The notes under the pieces were generated by a model, which was not told the DNA's origin, made no database searches, and worked only from the letters and a program-made list of their open reading frames with translations. Source: Gleimia coleocanis DSM 15436 (GTDB lineage: Bacteria; Actinomycetota; Actinomycetes; Actinomycetales; Actinomycetaceae). From it: DNA of 64,000 bases. Location: contig NZ_DS999540.1 in the NCBI RefSeq assembly GCF_000159015.1, positions 62,001-126,000 of the forward strand, written 5' to 3'. Shown in pieces: positions 8,376 through 16,565 of the stretch; position 1 is the stretch's first letter, and every line of letters starts with the position of its first letter. Position numbers and translations under genes: made by a program.

Positions 8376-10472
8376 TCACAACAAATCACGTGGATTTACT
8401 CTCACGGTTACCAGGCCTTGTTTTTTAAGCGAGCGTTGGACTTGTAGCTGACGTATCAGCTGCATTAGTTCACGCGTAGCCGTCCAGCTAACACGAATCA
8501 GAACGCGGGCAGGGTGCGAACCGAACGCTTTCGGAACATGCGGTCCCTTCCGGGGTGCAGTTCCGAGGGCGTTAAATTCACTGTTCCAGTCCAGCGCGGA
8601 CACTTCTGTTTCCAGACTCTGTAAGAACTCTGCTACAGCTGTTTGGTCTCCGTCTAAAGCCAATAAGCATTTTGCTGGATAGAAACCTACGTTAGCGCGT
8701 TCTTCTAACGCTTGCAGGGTCCAAGCAACTGGATCACGTTTAATCAGTGCTTGCGCAAATACCGGGTCATTTAAGCCAAGTACTTCACAGATTCCGTCAG
8801 TACGTGCTAAGCCTAGTAGGCGCGTCCAGCGTCGCATTGCTTCTTCTAAAGCCCATAGTTCAGGTCGCGAGGTAATCGCATCCGCATCCATGATTACCAC
8901 CAGCTCATATCCACCTGCAACCAGTGGTTCACTGCCCGGGGTTGAAACTACCAATGTAGGCTGATGCGCGGGAAGTTCTTCAGCCGGATGTTCAGAGTCA
9001 GTGTGGATTACTTTCACATTTGGGAAAGCCCTGCCAAGTTCTTCAAAGGTACGTTGTGAACCAAGTTTTGCAGGAACCCAGCGTTTTGATTCACATGCTG
9101 AACACTGCCAAGCAAACTGTGGGTCGGTACACCAGGCACAGCTCAGTTCTTGATTGGCGCTGACACGCAAAGGACCATGGCAGCGATTACACGTGCCGGT
9201 CTTGCGACACTGTTCGCAGCGAATAATACTAATCCAACCTTTACGAGGTACGGATACCAGAACTGAACCTTTTAACAAGGCTTTGCGAATCTTAGTTTGG
9301 AGAAATGCAGGGAGGCGCCCTTTACCAGCACTTCCCTGGCGCGCGCGTTCAAAATCATCAACGACTGAAACAACAGCGGTTTTAGCTCGCAAATTAGTAG
9401 GAATCGGCAGCACCCAACCAGCCCAACCTGACTCTGCTAAAGCCACCGCTTGGAGGGAAGGTGAAGGCGCAGCCACAATAAAACTTGCTTTCTGCAGGTG
9501 AGCTCGTCGCAAAGCAATATCGAAAGTGCTTAAATATGGACTTTGTTGGTCTTGATGGCGTTGCTCCGCATCATCAAAAATAAGCATTCCAATAAGGTTT
9601 TGCACCGGCTGATAAGCGAGACTACGAGTACCTACCATGATGTTGTAATAGCCGGATTTGCCCAGTAAAAACTTTTCATAGCGTGCTGCTGGAGAATCTA
9701 AGCTGCTGAGACTGGTAACTCGAATGTTTGAGTTCTTTCCTAAAACCTTTTCTAAACCAGCTAAACACCAAGAAACTTCTCTCTGGGTAGGCAACATAAT
9801 CAAAACCGTGCCGTTTGATTTGCTGAGTGCTAAAGTCGCTGCGGCATGTAGGAAAGCAGACTGCTGATAATGATCACGCTGCGGGAAATCACCAGGTAAA
9901 AGTTGCCACACAGCCCTTACGGTATTAGCCTGTTGCAAAGTATTAAAAAAAGCTACCCCCTGCTGATAATCGGCAAAAGATTCTAACAGCGGTACAGAAC
10001 TAGTCTCCGCGCTTGTTGTATTCGCCGGAAAATCCGCCAAACGCTGCAACACCTTTTTCTCAGCCCCAGCGTGCCGCGGGGGAATCATCGCGGCAATCAA
10101 CTTAACCGTCGAAACCCCATAACGCGCAGCTAAATCTTTAGCAAGCTCAAGCATCTGCGCATCTAACACCGGCACCGAACTAACAATCCGCTCAATCGGT
10201 TGCAGTTTCCCCGCAAACTTAGACTCATCTGCAACTTCAACCACCCAAGCTGAAGTAAGTTTGCCCGCAAACCTTACACGCACACTACACCCGGCAGAAA
10301 CTTCCATCCCAACAGGAATCGCGTAGTCAAAAAGCTTATCTAAATGAGGCAAATCATTCTCAATATAAACACGCGCAACACCGCCCTCGGCAACGGAAAA
10401 TGCCGAAACTGGCTCCCCTGCCAAAGCATCCGCACGGGGCATAGCCGCGTCAAAAGAAAATAAATCTGCCAT
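8376..10472 (-). CDS. priA: PriA-like primosomal protein N', lacking helicase motifs
   Basis: 698 aa. The N-terminal DNA-binding domain (ARVYIENDLPHLDKLFDYAIP) is recognisable, and the zinc-binding region has paired cysteines (CEQCRKTGTCNRC, then CAWC and CSAC near residues 420-465). Where helicases have Walker A (GxGKT) the sequence reads NGTVLIMLPTQREV without a P-loop, and the DEAH position reads FDDAE. This matches the known actinobacterial form annotated as probable replication restart protein, thought not to unwind DNA. It lies between metK and fmt. The start at 10472 gives the usual acidic short leader MADLFSFDAAMPRADAL. Confidence 0.93.
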   Translation of the reverse strand: MADLFSFDAAMPRADALAGEPVSAFSVAEGGVARVYIENDLPHLDKLFDYAIPVGMEVSAGCSVRVRFAGKLTSAWVVEVADESKFAGKLQPIERIVSSVPVLDAQMLELAKDLAARYGVSTVKLIAAMIPPRHAGAEKKVLQRLADFPANTTSAETSSVPLLESFADYQQGVAFFNTLQQANTVRAVWQLLPGDFPQRDHYQQSAFLHAAATLALSKSNGTVLIMLPTQREVSWCLAGLEKVLGKNSNIRVTSLSSLDSPAARYEKFLLGKSGYYNIMVGTRSLAYQPVQNLIGMLIFDDAEQRHQDQQSPYLSTFDIALRRAHLQKASFIVAAPSPSLQAVALAESGWAGWVLPIPTNLRAKTAVVSVVDDFERARQGSAGKGRLPAFLQTKIRKALLKGSVLVSVPRKGWISIIRCEQCRKTGTCNRCHGPLRVSANQELSCAWCTDPQFAWQCSACESKRWVPAKLGSQRTFEELGRAFPNVKVIHTDSEHPAEELPAHQPTLVVSTPGSEPLVAGGYELVVIMDADAITSRPELWALEEAMRRWTRLLGLARTDGICEVLGLNDPVFAQALIKRDPVAWTLQALEERANVGFYPAKCLLALDGDQTAVAEFLQSLETEVSALDWNSEFNALGTAPRKGPHVPKAFGSHPARVLIRVSWTATRELMQLIRQLQVQRSLKKQGLVTVRVNPRDLL

Positions 10473-10488
10473 ATCTCAATAATGCCAC

Positions 10489-10525
10489 GGGGCACCGAAA
10501 CGATAATTACCGTAATCGGTGCCCC
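10489..10525 (-). terminator. Strong hairpin between metK and priA
   Basis: GGGGCACCGA (10489-10498) pairs perfectly with TCGGTGCCCC (10116+400, i.e. 10516-10525). The loop contains a further ACG/CGT pairing. It lies 31 bases beyond the metK stop on the minus strand. No long T-run follows, so it may be an attenuator or mRNA-stabilising hairpin rather than a full terminator. Confidence 0.6.
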
Positions 10526-10556
10526 GCCAAAATCAGCTCAAAAGCAACCCGGAACC

Positions 10557-11744
10557 TCAGCCAACCAAAGCAGCCAGCTGCTGCGCGCGGGACGTATCCT
10601 CCCAAGTAAAACCCTCACGACCAAAGTGGCCATAAGCCGCAGTCGCCGCGAAACCCGGAGTACGCAGCTGCAAATCTCGAATAATCGCAGAAGGACGCAA
10701 ATCGAAAACTTCCAAAACAGCCTTCGTCAAAGCCTCATTAGAAACCTTCTCAGTGCCAAAAGTATCAATCCATAAGCCAACTGGCTCCGCGCGACCAATC
10801 GCGTAAGAAACCTGCAGTTCAGCCTTAGCAGCCAAACCCGCCGCCACAATATTCTTCGCAATCCAACGCAACGCGTAAGACGCAGAACGGTCAACCTTAG
10901 TAGCATCTTTACCAGAGAAAGCACCGCCACCATGACGAGCAAAACCACCGTAAGTATCCACAATCAACTTACGACCAGTCACACCTGTGTCAGCACAAGG
11001 ACCACCCTGCACGAAACGGCCAGAAGGATTAATCAAGAAACGAGTGTCGTGGGTATCTAATCCCTGCGCAGACTCAGCTAAAACCGGGTCAATAACCAGT
11101 TCTTGCACAGCCTCACGAATCTGTGCCAAAGAAATAGACTCAGCATGCTGGGTAGAAACCACCACGGTATCCAACGCAACCGGACGGCCATTCTCATAGG
11201 CCAAAGTTACCTGGGTTTTACCATCTGGACGGAACTCAGGAACCAAACCAGTCCGTACCTGCTCAAGCTGGAATGCCAACTTATGAGCCAAAGAAATAGG
11301 CAATGGCATCAACTCTGGAGTGTCATCACAAGCAAAACCGAACATAATGCCCTGGTCGCCCGCCCCCTGCATAGAAATTTCATCCACAGAGTTTTCTTCA
11401 CGGGTTTCCTGAGAACGGTCCACAGACTGCGCAATGTCAGGAGACTGAGTGTGAATCAGGGAAGTTACTTCCACGCTGTCGGCGTCAAAACCTTCACCCG
11501 GGTGGACGTAACCAATCTTGCGTACAGTATCGCGCACGATTTGGTCTACATCGAAGTCGCCTGCACAGGTAACTTCACCAGCGACGATTACTTTGTCGGT
11601 GGTAACCAGAGTTTCCACGGCGACGCGAGACATTGGATCTACGCTCAGGGCGGCGTCAAGTACCGCGTCTGAAATCTGGTCACAGACCTTATCTGGGTGA
11701 CCGGAAGTCACGGATTCTGAGCTAAACAGACGAGAGCTTTTCAT
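10557..11744 (-). CDS. metK: S-adenosylmethionine synthetase
   Basis: 395 aa, usual length. It begins [30 protein letters not shown], carrying the conserved ATP-binding histidine region, followed by [23 protein letters not shown] and the [19 protein letters not shown] phosphate-binding loop. The enzyme makes SAM from methionine and ATP in the cytoplasm. It follows coaBC by 24 bases, so the two probably share a transcript; a hairpin lies after its stop. Confidence 0.98.
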   Translation of the reverse strand: MKSSRLFSSESVTSGHPDKVCDQISDAVLDAALSVDPMSRVAVETLVTTDKVIVAGEVTCAGDFDVDQIVRDTVRKIGYVHPGEGFDADSVEVTSLIHTQSPDIAQSVDRSQETREENSVDEISMQGAGDQGIMFGFACDDTPELMPLPISLAHKLAFQLEQVRTGLVPEFRPDGKTQVTLAYENGRPVALDTVVVSTQHAESISLAQIREAVQELVIDPVLAESAQGLDTHDTRFLINPSGRFVQGGPCADTGVTGRKLIVDTYGGFARHGGGAFSGKDATKVDRSASYALRWIAKNIVAAGLAAKAELQVSYAIGRAEPVGLWIDTFGTEKVSNEALTKAVLEVFDLRPSAIIRDLQLRTPGFAATAAYGHFGREGFTWEDTSRAQQLAALVG

Positions 11745-11768
11745 TTTTCTTACGTCTTTCTGAAAATG

Positions 11769-13019
11769 TTAAGAATGGTTTTTTGACTGGTAAGTTGCGG
11801 CGATTAAGGCGCTGAGTTCTTTCGCGATTACTGGTTTTGAACCGCTGAAGCTGGTGAGGGTCTCACCGGTTTTATCCAGAATCGAAAGCATTGTGTCAAC
11901 GTTTCCGAAGCCTATCCCCTGACCTACTTGGTTTAGTGCCAGCAGGTCCGCTTGTTTGCGGATGGCTTTTTCGCGCCCGTATGAGGCAACTTGTGTCGGA
12001 TTCCCCGTTTCAGCTGCGAAGCCGATGGTCGTGAGGTGTGGGAAACGACGAACCGCGCTGGCGAGAATATCTGGGTTCTTCACCAGTTTTAGAGTGAGGG
12101 TTTCTTCCTCTCCCCCGGTTTTCTTAACTTTCATTTCCGCCTGGGTTTCCGGGCGGAAGTCTGCAACGGCAGCGGCGAATACGCCGATTTGGTACTGGGG
12201 TGCCAGTTCCATAACTGCCTGGTACATTTCATTTGCCGAGGGCGTTGCAATAATCTCTATGCTGGCTGGCAAAAGGTTTTCGTTAATGTTGGCGCTGAGC
12301 AAAGTCACTTTCGCGCCTCGTTCTTGCAGTTGTTTTGCAATTTCTACACCGAATCGGCCGGTTGAGTGGTTACCGATGAAACGTACTGGATCGATTGCTT
12401 CGTGGGTACCACCAGCGGTGATGAAGACTTTTACTCCCGCTAAATCCTGCTTTGGAGTAGCAGTCTCTCCAAGTTGGTGTAGGAATGTGAAGATTTCTTC
12501 TGGCTCAGGTAGACGTCCTTTACCGTGATCACCGGAAGATAGGTCGCCAACTGCTGGTTCCATGATGATAATGCCGCGGTCTTGAAGGGTTTTGAGGTTC
12601 CCTTGAGTGGCTGCGTTTTCATACATGGCGGTGTGCATGGCGGGGACAACTACGACTGGGCAGCTGGATGCTAGAACGGTCGTGGTAAGTAGGTCATTTG
12701 CCTGGCCGGTTGCCAGGCGTGCCAGCACATCTGCGGTTGCGGGGGCAATCACGATGAGTTCAGCTTCACGGGCAATTTCAACGTGTTCAACTCCCGCTGC
12801 ACCGTCAAAAACGGAGGTTGCGACGGGGTGTCCGGATAGTGCCTGCCAGGTAGTTTTACCCACGAATTCTAGGGAGGCTTCGGTGGGCACTACTTTCACT
12901 TGGTGTCCGGCTTTAATGAGTGCACGAACCAGATAAGTGATTTTGTAGGCGGCTATACCGGCACTAACCCCCACCACAATTCGGCGGGGGCTAGTGAGAA
13001 AATCAGGAGTCAACTGCAA
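11769..13019 (-). CDS. coaBC: Bifunctional phosphopantothenoylcysteine decarboxylase / phosphopantothenate-cysteine ligase
   Basis: 416 aa. The N-terminal flavoprotein decarboxylase domain (CoaC, ~1-185) has the catalytic histidine in GVEHVEIAREAE and a PAMHTAMYE motif in place of the common PxMNxxMW; the flap region reads LSSGDHGKGRLPEPEEI. The C-terminal ligase domain (CoaB, from ~195) begins VFITAGGTHEAIDPVRFIGNHSTGRFG and contains AAAVADFRP. It carries out two consecutive steps of coenzyme A synthesis. It sits between rpoZ and metK, the standard actinobacterial order. Confidence 0.97.
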   Translation of the reverse strand: MQLTPDFLTSPRRIVVGVSAGIAAYKITYLVRALIKAGHQVKVVPTEASLEFVGKTTWQALSGHPVATSVFDGAAGVEHVEIAREAELIVIAPATADVLARLATGQANDLLTTTVLASSCPVVVVPAMHTAMYENAATQGNLKTLQDRGIIIMEPAVGDLSSGDHGKGRLPEPEEIFTFLHQLGETATPKQDLAGVKVFITAGGTHEAIDPVRFIGNHSTGRFGVEIAKQLQERGAKVTLLSANINENLLPASIEIIATPSANEMYQAVMELAPQYQIGVFAAAVADFRPETQAEMKVKKTGGEEETLTLKLVKNPDILASAVRRFPHLTTIGFAAETGNPTQVASYGREKAIRKQADLLALNQVGQGIGFGNVDTMLSILDKTGETLTSFSGSKPVIAKELSALIAATYQSKNHS

Positions 13020-13068
13020 GATACTGTTTCGTTTCTGAAGCTTTTTTGAACCACTGGTTTCAGAAAAC

Positions 13069-13338
13069 TTAGACGTTTGCCTGCTTCTCTTCCATTACCA
13101 GCAGGCCTTCGTTGATTTCACGAAGCGCGGTGCCCAATGGCTTGTCGTCAGCTTCAACTGGAACTACAGGACCAACGAACTGAACCATGTTGGATTCCAG
13201 CTGCAGGTTGTAGGAGTTAATCTGACGTGCACGACGTGCAGCAAAAACTACCAGGGCGTACTTGGAGTCTACCTTGTCCAGCAATTCGTCGATTGGTGGA
13301 TTGGTGATACCTTCTGGCTTAGCGACAATTCCCGCCAT
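13069..13338 (-). CDS. rpoZ: RNA polymerase omega subunit
   Basis: 89 aa. It shows the omega signature: [30 protein letters not shown] near residues 15-43, and a C-terminal [14 protein letters not shown] segment. Omega assists assembly and stability of the core RNA polymerase around the beta-prime subunit. It lies 42 bases downstream of gmk and 50 bases upstream of coaBC; the gmk-rpoZ-coaBC-metK order is conserved in actinobacteria and supports the call for a protein this small. Confidence 0.96.
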   Translation of the reverse strand: MAGIVAKPEGITNPPIDELLDKVDSKYALVVFAARRARQINSYNLQLESNMVQFVGPVVPVEADDKPLGTALREINEGLLVMEEKQANV

Positions 13339-13379
13339 GAGTCCTCTTTCAGTACTGATTAAGTGTTAACGCTAAAATC

Positions 13380-13946
13380 TTACGCTAATTCAAGCAATTC
13401 GGCTAGTTCCGACACAGTGCGATCCACCTCATCGTTAATAACCACGTGGTCAAATTCTGCCTGTGCATCCAGCTCTGTACGCGCAGTTTGTAGGCGACGT
13501 GCCATTTCTTCTTCAGATTCCGTACCCCGACCACGCAAGCGGTTTACGAGTTCATCCCAAGAAGGTGGGGCAATGAATACGAAGCGAGCATCTGGCATGT
13601 GTTCTTTAACTTGGCGTACTCCTGCCAGGTCGATTTCGAGGATGGCTGGTTTTCCTTCAGCTAATGCTACTTCAATAGGTGCTTTTAAAGTGCCATATTT
13701 ATTCACTTTATGTACGGTTGCCCACTCCAGGAATTCGTTGCGTTCAATAGCAGCATCAAATTCTTCATGGGTGAGGAAGTGATAGTGTACGCCGTTTACT
13801 TCACCTTCGCGTGGGCTACGGGTGGTAGCAGATACTGAGAGGTAAACATGTGGGTATTTTTCAAGCAGGGCGCGCACTACCGTGCCTTTACCAACTGCGG
13901 TTGGGCCGGCAATGACGGTGAGGCGTGGTTTTTGGGTTTCAGTCAT
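13380..13946 (-). CDS. gmk: Guanylate kinase
   Basis: 188 aa, usual length. The P-loop GPTAVGKGTVVRAL lies near residues 14-27; the GMP-binding region reads VSATTRSPREGEVNGVHYHFLTHEEF with the expected serine, arginine and tyrosine residues; ILEIDLAGVRQVKEHMPDARFVFI and the lid RLRGRGTESEEEMARRL follow. The enzyme phosphorylates GMP to GDP. Gmk is followed by rpoZ. In mycobacteria the gene upstream would be mihF; here SatD-like genes occupy that place. Confidence 0.98.
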   Translation of the reverse strand: MTETQKPRLTVIAGPTAVGKGTVVRALLEKYPHVYLSVSATTRSPREGEVNGVHYHFLTHEEFDAAIERNEFLEWATVHKVNKYGTLKAPIEVALAEGKPAILEIDLAGVRQVKEHMPDARFVFIAPPSWDELVNRLRGRGTESEEEMARRLQTARTELDAQAEFDHVVINDEVDRTVSELAELLELA

Positions 13947-13955
13947 GATTCTAGT

Positions 13956-14295
13956 TTAGTAGAAGTTTAGGGATAGCTTAGCTATGGAAGCGCAGGTTAT
14001 TGCCCACAGTATTGAGGTCGCGGTTCCGATTAGGAATTTTTCTGCAGCATAAGGGTTTTCTTTTAACTCTAGGTAGCGTCCTAATCCTTTAACTGCAACA
14101 ACAATAGCGATTAGTTGTGGATGCCCTGCAAGTATGGTGAGCGAAACAGTCGCTAGTTTCGGTTACTTCTGCCCTGTTAAAAATCGCACGTACGATATTG
14201 TTACCCGCACAAACTGAGACAATAATCGTCACGCCCCAGGTAAGTGCGTACAAGGTGAGCGAAGCCCAGGTTGGGAGAGAAAGTAGGTTAAGCAT
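13956..14295 (-). pseudogene. Small conserved membrane protein next to SatD, frameshifted
   Basis: Two overlapping minus-strand frames together give one plausible ~112-aa protein with three hydrophobic segments. Frame 1 runs from the ATG at 14293-14295 (MLNLLSLPTWASLTLYALTW...RAIFNRA) and stops at 14089. A second frame opens at 14162 and reads KLATVSLTILAGHPQLIAIV, then AVKGLGRYLELKENPYAAEK and a hydrophobic end to a TAA at 13956. The switch needs one base to be skipped (+1), somewhere in 14089-14162. The start overlaps the upstream satD-like stop by 8 bases. The RYLELKE...AEKFLIGTATS pattern resembles a membrane protein I believe accompanies SatD genes. It may be a true pseudogene, a sequencing error, or less likely programmed frameshifting. 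Confidence 0.7.
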
Positions 14296-14878
14296 TATCT
14301 ATTTCTTCCATAAGACTTAGTGCTAATGAATCTGTGGAGGTTTCTACTTCCCAATTGGAGGTTCTTAGACTCTTCGAAATCGTACCTTTGGATAGTTTTA
14401 GTTTTTCAGCGACTTCATTCGCTGATGCTAACGCTTCACGTTTTTCAATGATTTCTTTTTGACGTTGACTGCGCCCGGAAACCAGAATTGCTTTTGTACG
14501 TAGCAGTGCTTCCAACTGTGAAACTGTTGTGGTCTTAGCGTCGGATTGAACTGCTAATCCCAGGTAATGTTTTTTAGCTTCCTCTACTGCATGCCGTGCT
14601 TTTACGAAGGCTTCGCCTGTGGCTTCGGTAGTTTTAGTTGCATTATTTAAATTAGCGTTGCCGACACCTAAACCGCAGTGCCACTCCCCCATTGCAACAA
14701 TGATTTTGATTGCCTTAAGCGCTTCTTCAGAGTCTTTTATGACACCTTGAATTTCGTCTCCTACAGTACGTTCGAATGGAAGTACAGTTTTTATTATTTT
14801 GAGTTCCTGCAAGGCTTTGGGAACTAAATCGACTTTTGTTTTTGTAGATTTCTTTTGGTCTGCGGTGATAACGTACAT
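14288..14878 (-). CDS. SatD-family-like protein with C-terminal HTH (copy 2)
   Basis: 196 aa. It begins MYVITADQKKSTKTKVDLVP, has a central W-x-CG-L/V-G-x-G motif (GEWHCGLGVGNANL) and a C-terminal segment with the look of a helix-turn-helix (EVAEKLKLSKGTISKSLRTSNW). It aligns along its length with the gene at 14947-15519, including the LLRTK...R..RQKEIIEKRE block, so the two are tandem paralogs. The overall pattern suggests the SatD family, whose biochemical function is not established. The SD is AGGGGGTG. The stop overlaps the start of the following frameshifted membrane gene. An inverted repeat lies just upstream. Confidence 0.6.
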   Translation of the reverse strand: MYVITADQKKSTKTKVDLVPKALQELKIIKTVLPFERTVGDEIQGVIKDSEEALKAIKIIVAMGEWHCGLGVGNANLNNATKTTEATGEAFVKARHAVEEAKKHYLGLAVQSDAKTTTVSQLEALLRTKAILVSGRSQRQKEIIEKREALASANEVAEKLKLSKGTISKSLRTSNWEVETSTDSLALSLMEEIDNA

Positions 14879-14895
14879 TGCGCACCCCCTAAGCT

Positions 14896-14945
14896 AGTTT
14901 CCTATTTTCATCAAACTAAAGTAAGTTTACCGAATTTAGGAAACT
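14896..14945. promoter_or_regulatory. Inverted repeat upstream of satD-like copy 2
   Basis: AGTTTCCTA (14896-14904) and TAGGAAACT (14937-14945) are perfect inverted repeats 32 bases apart in the 68-base gap between the two satD-like genes, with a smaller AAACT/AGTTT pair inside. It looks like an operator for a dimeric regulator; the adjacent HTH-bearing SatD-like proteins are candidates for binding, which is inference only. Confidence 0.4.
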
Positions 14946-14946
14946 T

Positions 14947-15519
14947 TTAAATACCCAGGCCTGACAGTAAGCGAATAGCAAGCAGGTCGGTATCTTTTTC
15001 CAGATCCCAGTTAGCTGCCTTTAAGACCTTTGAGATTGCGGCTTTAGAAACCTCCATTAGTTCTGCGGTTTGGGTAGCAGAATCGTGAACTTCACGCAAG
15101 GAGACAACTTCTTTTTGTCGGTCGGTGCGTTCAGTGATGAGCTTATACTTGAGGCGTAGCAGGGCTTGGAGGGAGCTAAGTATTTCTGATTTGTAGCGCA
15201 TTTTAATGGCGAAAGGCACGCTGGCTTTTTTCGCAAGGTTGGCAGCTTGCAGGGCGTGACGGAATCCGGGGCTGGTTTTCATTTCCCCTTTTCCGAGGGC
15301 GTCCAAATCAACCTGACCGATGCCAACACCGCATAGCCAGTTTGTAGAATTCGCGGTGGCTTTAATAGCTTTAAGAGTTGTTTCGCCGTCTTGGTAGACA
15401 GCGTAGGTTTCGGTACCACCGTCAACAGCACTGATGTAGACAGGGTTTAATGATTCCAAACGCTGGTAGAGGGCTGGTTCTGGGTGATTATCGAGCTGCA
15501 CTGCTACTACTACAAACAT
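14947..15519 (-). CDS. SatD-family-like protein with C-terminal HTH (copy 1)
   Basis: 190 aa when started at the ATG at 15517-15519, which has a GGAGG site six bases upstream; an in-frame ATG at 15531 would include that site in the coding region and is less likely. The protein has the shared core NWLCGVGIGQVDLD, the LLRLKYKLITERTDRQKEVVSLRE block and a terminal HTH-like segment (QTAELMEVSKAAISKVLKAANWD). It resembles the neighbouring gene at 14288-14878, indicating a tandem duplication. Upstream, ATTAAC and GTTAAT form an inverted repeat that overlaps the probable promoter. Function unknown. Confidence 0.6.
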   Translation of the reverse strand: MFVVVAVQLDNHPEPALYQRLESLNPVYISAVDGGTETYAVYQDGETTLKAIKATANSTNWLCGVGIGQVDLDALGKGEMKTSPGFRHALQAANLAKKASVPFAIKMRYKSEILSSLQALLRLKYKLITERTDRQKEVVSLREVHDSATQTAELMEVSKAAISKVLKAANWDLEKDTDLLAIRLLSGLGI

Positions 15520-15670
15520 GTTTACCTCCACTATTAACTTTATTAGGTTAATAAGGGCTTGTAAACCGGTATTAATTTGAAAAGTCCCTTAAAACCAACA
15601 GGATTCAACGCGGTATCTAATGTTTATAGGTGCTCTGTTAAAACACATAAATACATAAAGGACCTAAATG

Positions 15671-15700
15671 TTAGGGGGCTGATACAAATCAGCCCCCTAA
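15671..15700 (-). terminator. Hairpin after pyrF, likely pyr operon terminator
   Basis: TTAGGGGGCTGAT (15671-15683) pairs perfectly with ATCAGCCCCCTAA (15688-15700) around a four-base loop. It lies 13 bases beyond the pyrF stop, at the end of the pyr operon. There is no clear T-run, so the efficiency of termination is uncertain. Confidence 0.65.
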
Positions 15701-15713
15701 CATCAAACCACGG

Positions 15714-16559
15714 TTACGCCAACGCGGATTCAACCTCTTCTACGGCCTTCACCAAAGCTTCTTGCATGGCAGCTGGGTTTGGACCTGCCTTTAACAAACC
15801 ACGCGAAGATGACGCCAACACCTGATGCTCATGCCCGGCAAAACGACGCCGAATATCTTCCGCATCCGCCCCCTGCGCACCAAAACCTGGTGCAAGGATA
15901 GGACCATTAAAAGCGCTAAAAGCAGATCCCAGCACCTTGGTCATGTCATCGACAGTAGAGCCCAAGACTACACCGAAAGAACCCAAGCCAGCACCAGCGC
16001 AATGCAGATCATTAACCTGGTTAGTCCACTCCATTACCTGAGCTGATACTGCCGTGCCATCCGCTGAAACAGACCGCTGCAATACCTTACCCTCCGGGTT
16101 AGAAGTAAGTGCTAGCGTGAACAGACCCTTACCATGCTGTGCTGCCAATGCAGCCGTAGCATCATAGGCAGAAGCCCCCATGTAAGGAGCGATAGTAATC
16201 GCGTCAGCCTCAAGTGGAGCGCCCTCGGGCAGAAAAGCCGCGCCGTAACCCGCCATGGTAGAACCAATATCGCCGCGCTTCACGTCCAAAATCATGAGCA
16301 CGCCAGCAGAACGCGCGTCCCGCAACAGTTCTTCCAAAACCGCCCAACCAGCAGAGCCGAAACGCTCATAAAAAGCCGACTGAGGTTTAATCGCAGCCGC
16401 ACCAGCTAAACCTTCCAAAGCCCGCTGGGAAAACTCACGCAACCCCTCAACCGAATCAGGTAAACCCCACTCAGCCAGTAAAGAAGCATGCGGATCAATA
16501 CCCGCGCACACGCGCCCCTTCAGACGCATAGCGTCTTGCAGTTTAACTCCGAAGCTCAT
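15714..16559 (-). CDS. pyrF: Orotidine 5'-phosphate decarboxylase
   Basis: About 281 aa, of the longer OMP decarboxylase type common in actinobacteria. The catalytic lysine region is ILDVKRGDIGSTMAGYGAAF, with DPHASLL near the N-terminus and VLAPGFGAQGADAEDIRRRF style phosphate binding late in the protein. I place the start at the ATG at 16557-16559; a TTG six bases upstream, directly after the carB stop, is the alternative. It is the last step of UMP synthesis and the last gene of the operon. PyrD and PyrE are not encoded here. Confidence 0.95.
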   Translation of the reverse strand: MSFGVKLQDAMRLKGRVCAGIDPHASLLAEWGLPDSVEGLREFSQRALEGLAGAAAIKPQSAFYERFGSAGWAVLEELLRDARSAGVLMILDVKRGDIGSTMAGYGAAFLPEGAPLEADAITIAPYMGASAYDATAALAAQHGKGLFTLALTSNPEGKVLQRSVSADGTAVSAQVMEWTNQVNDLHCAGAGLGSFGVVLGSTVDDMTKVLGSAFSAFNGPILAPGFGAQGADAEDIRRRFAGHEHQVLASSSRGLLKAGPNPAAMQEALVKAVEEVESALA

Positions 16560-16565
16560 TCTCAA

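Noticed and set aside
11103-11672. 189-residue open frame antisense to metK
   Set aside because: metK is intact and highly conserved here; the antisense frame has no start signal or recognisable domain.
10557-11770. SAM riboswitch near metK
   Set aside because: metK is separated from coaBC by only 24 bases and no aptamer-like sequence is present.
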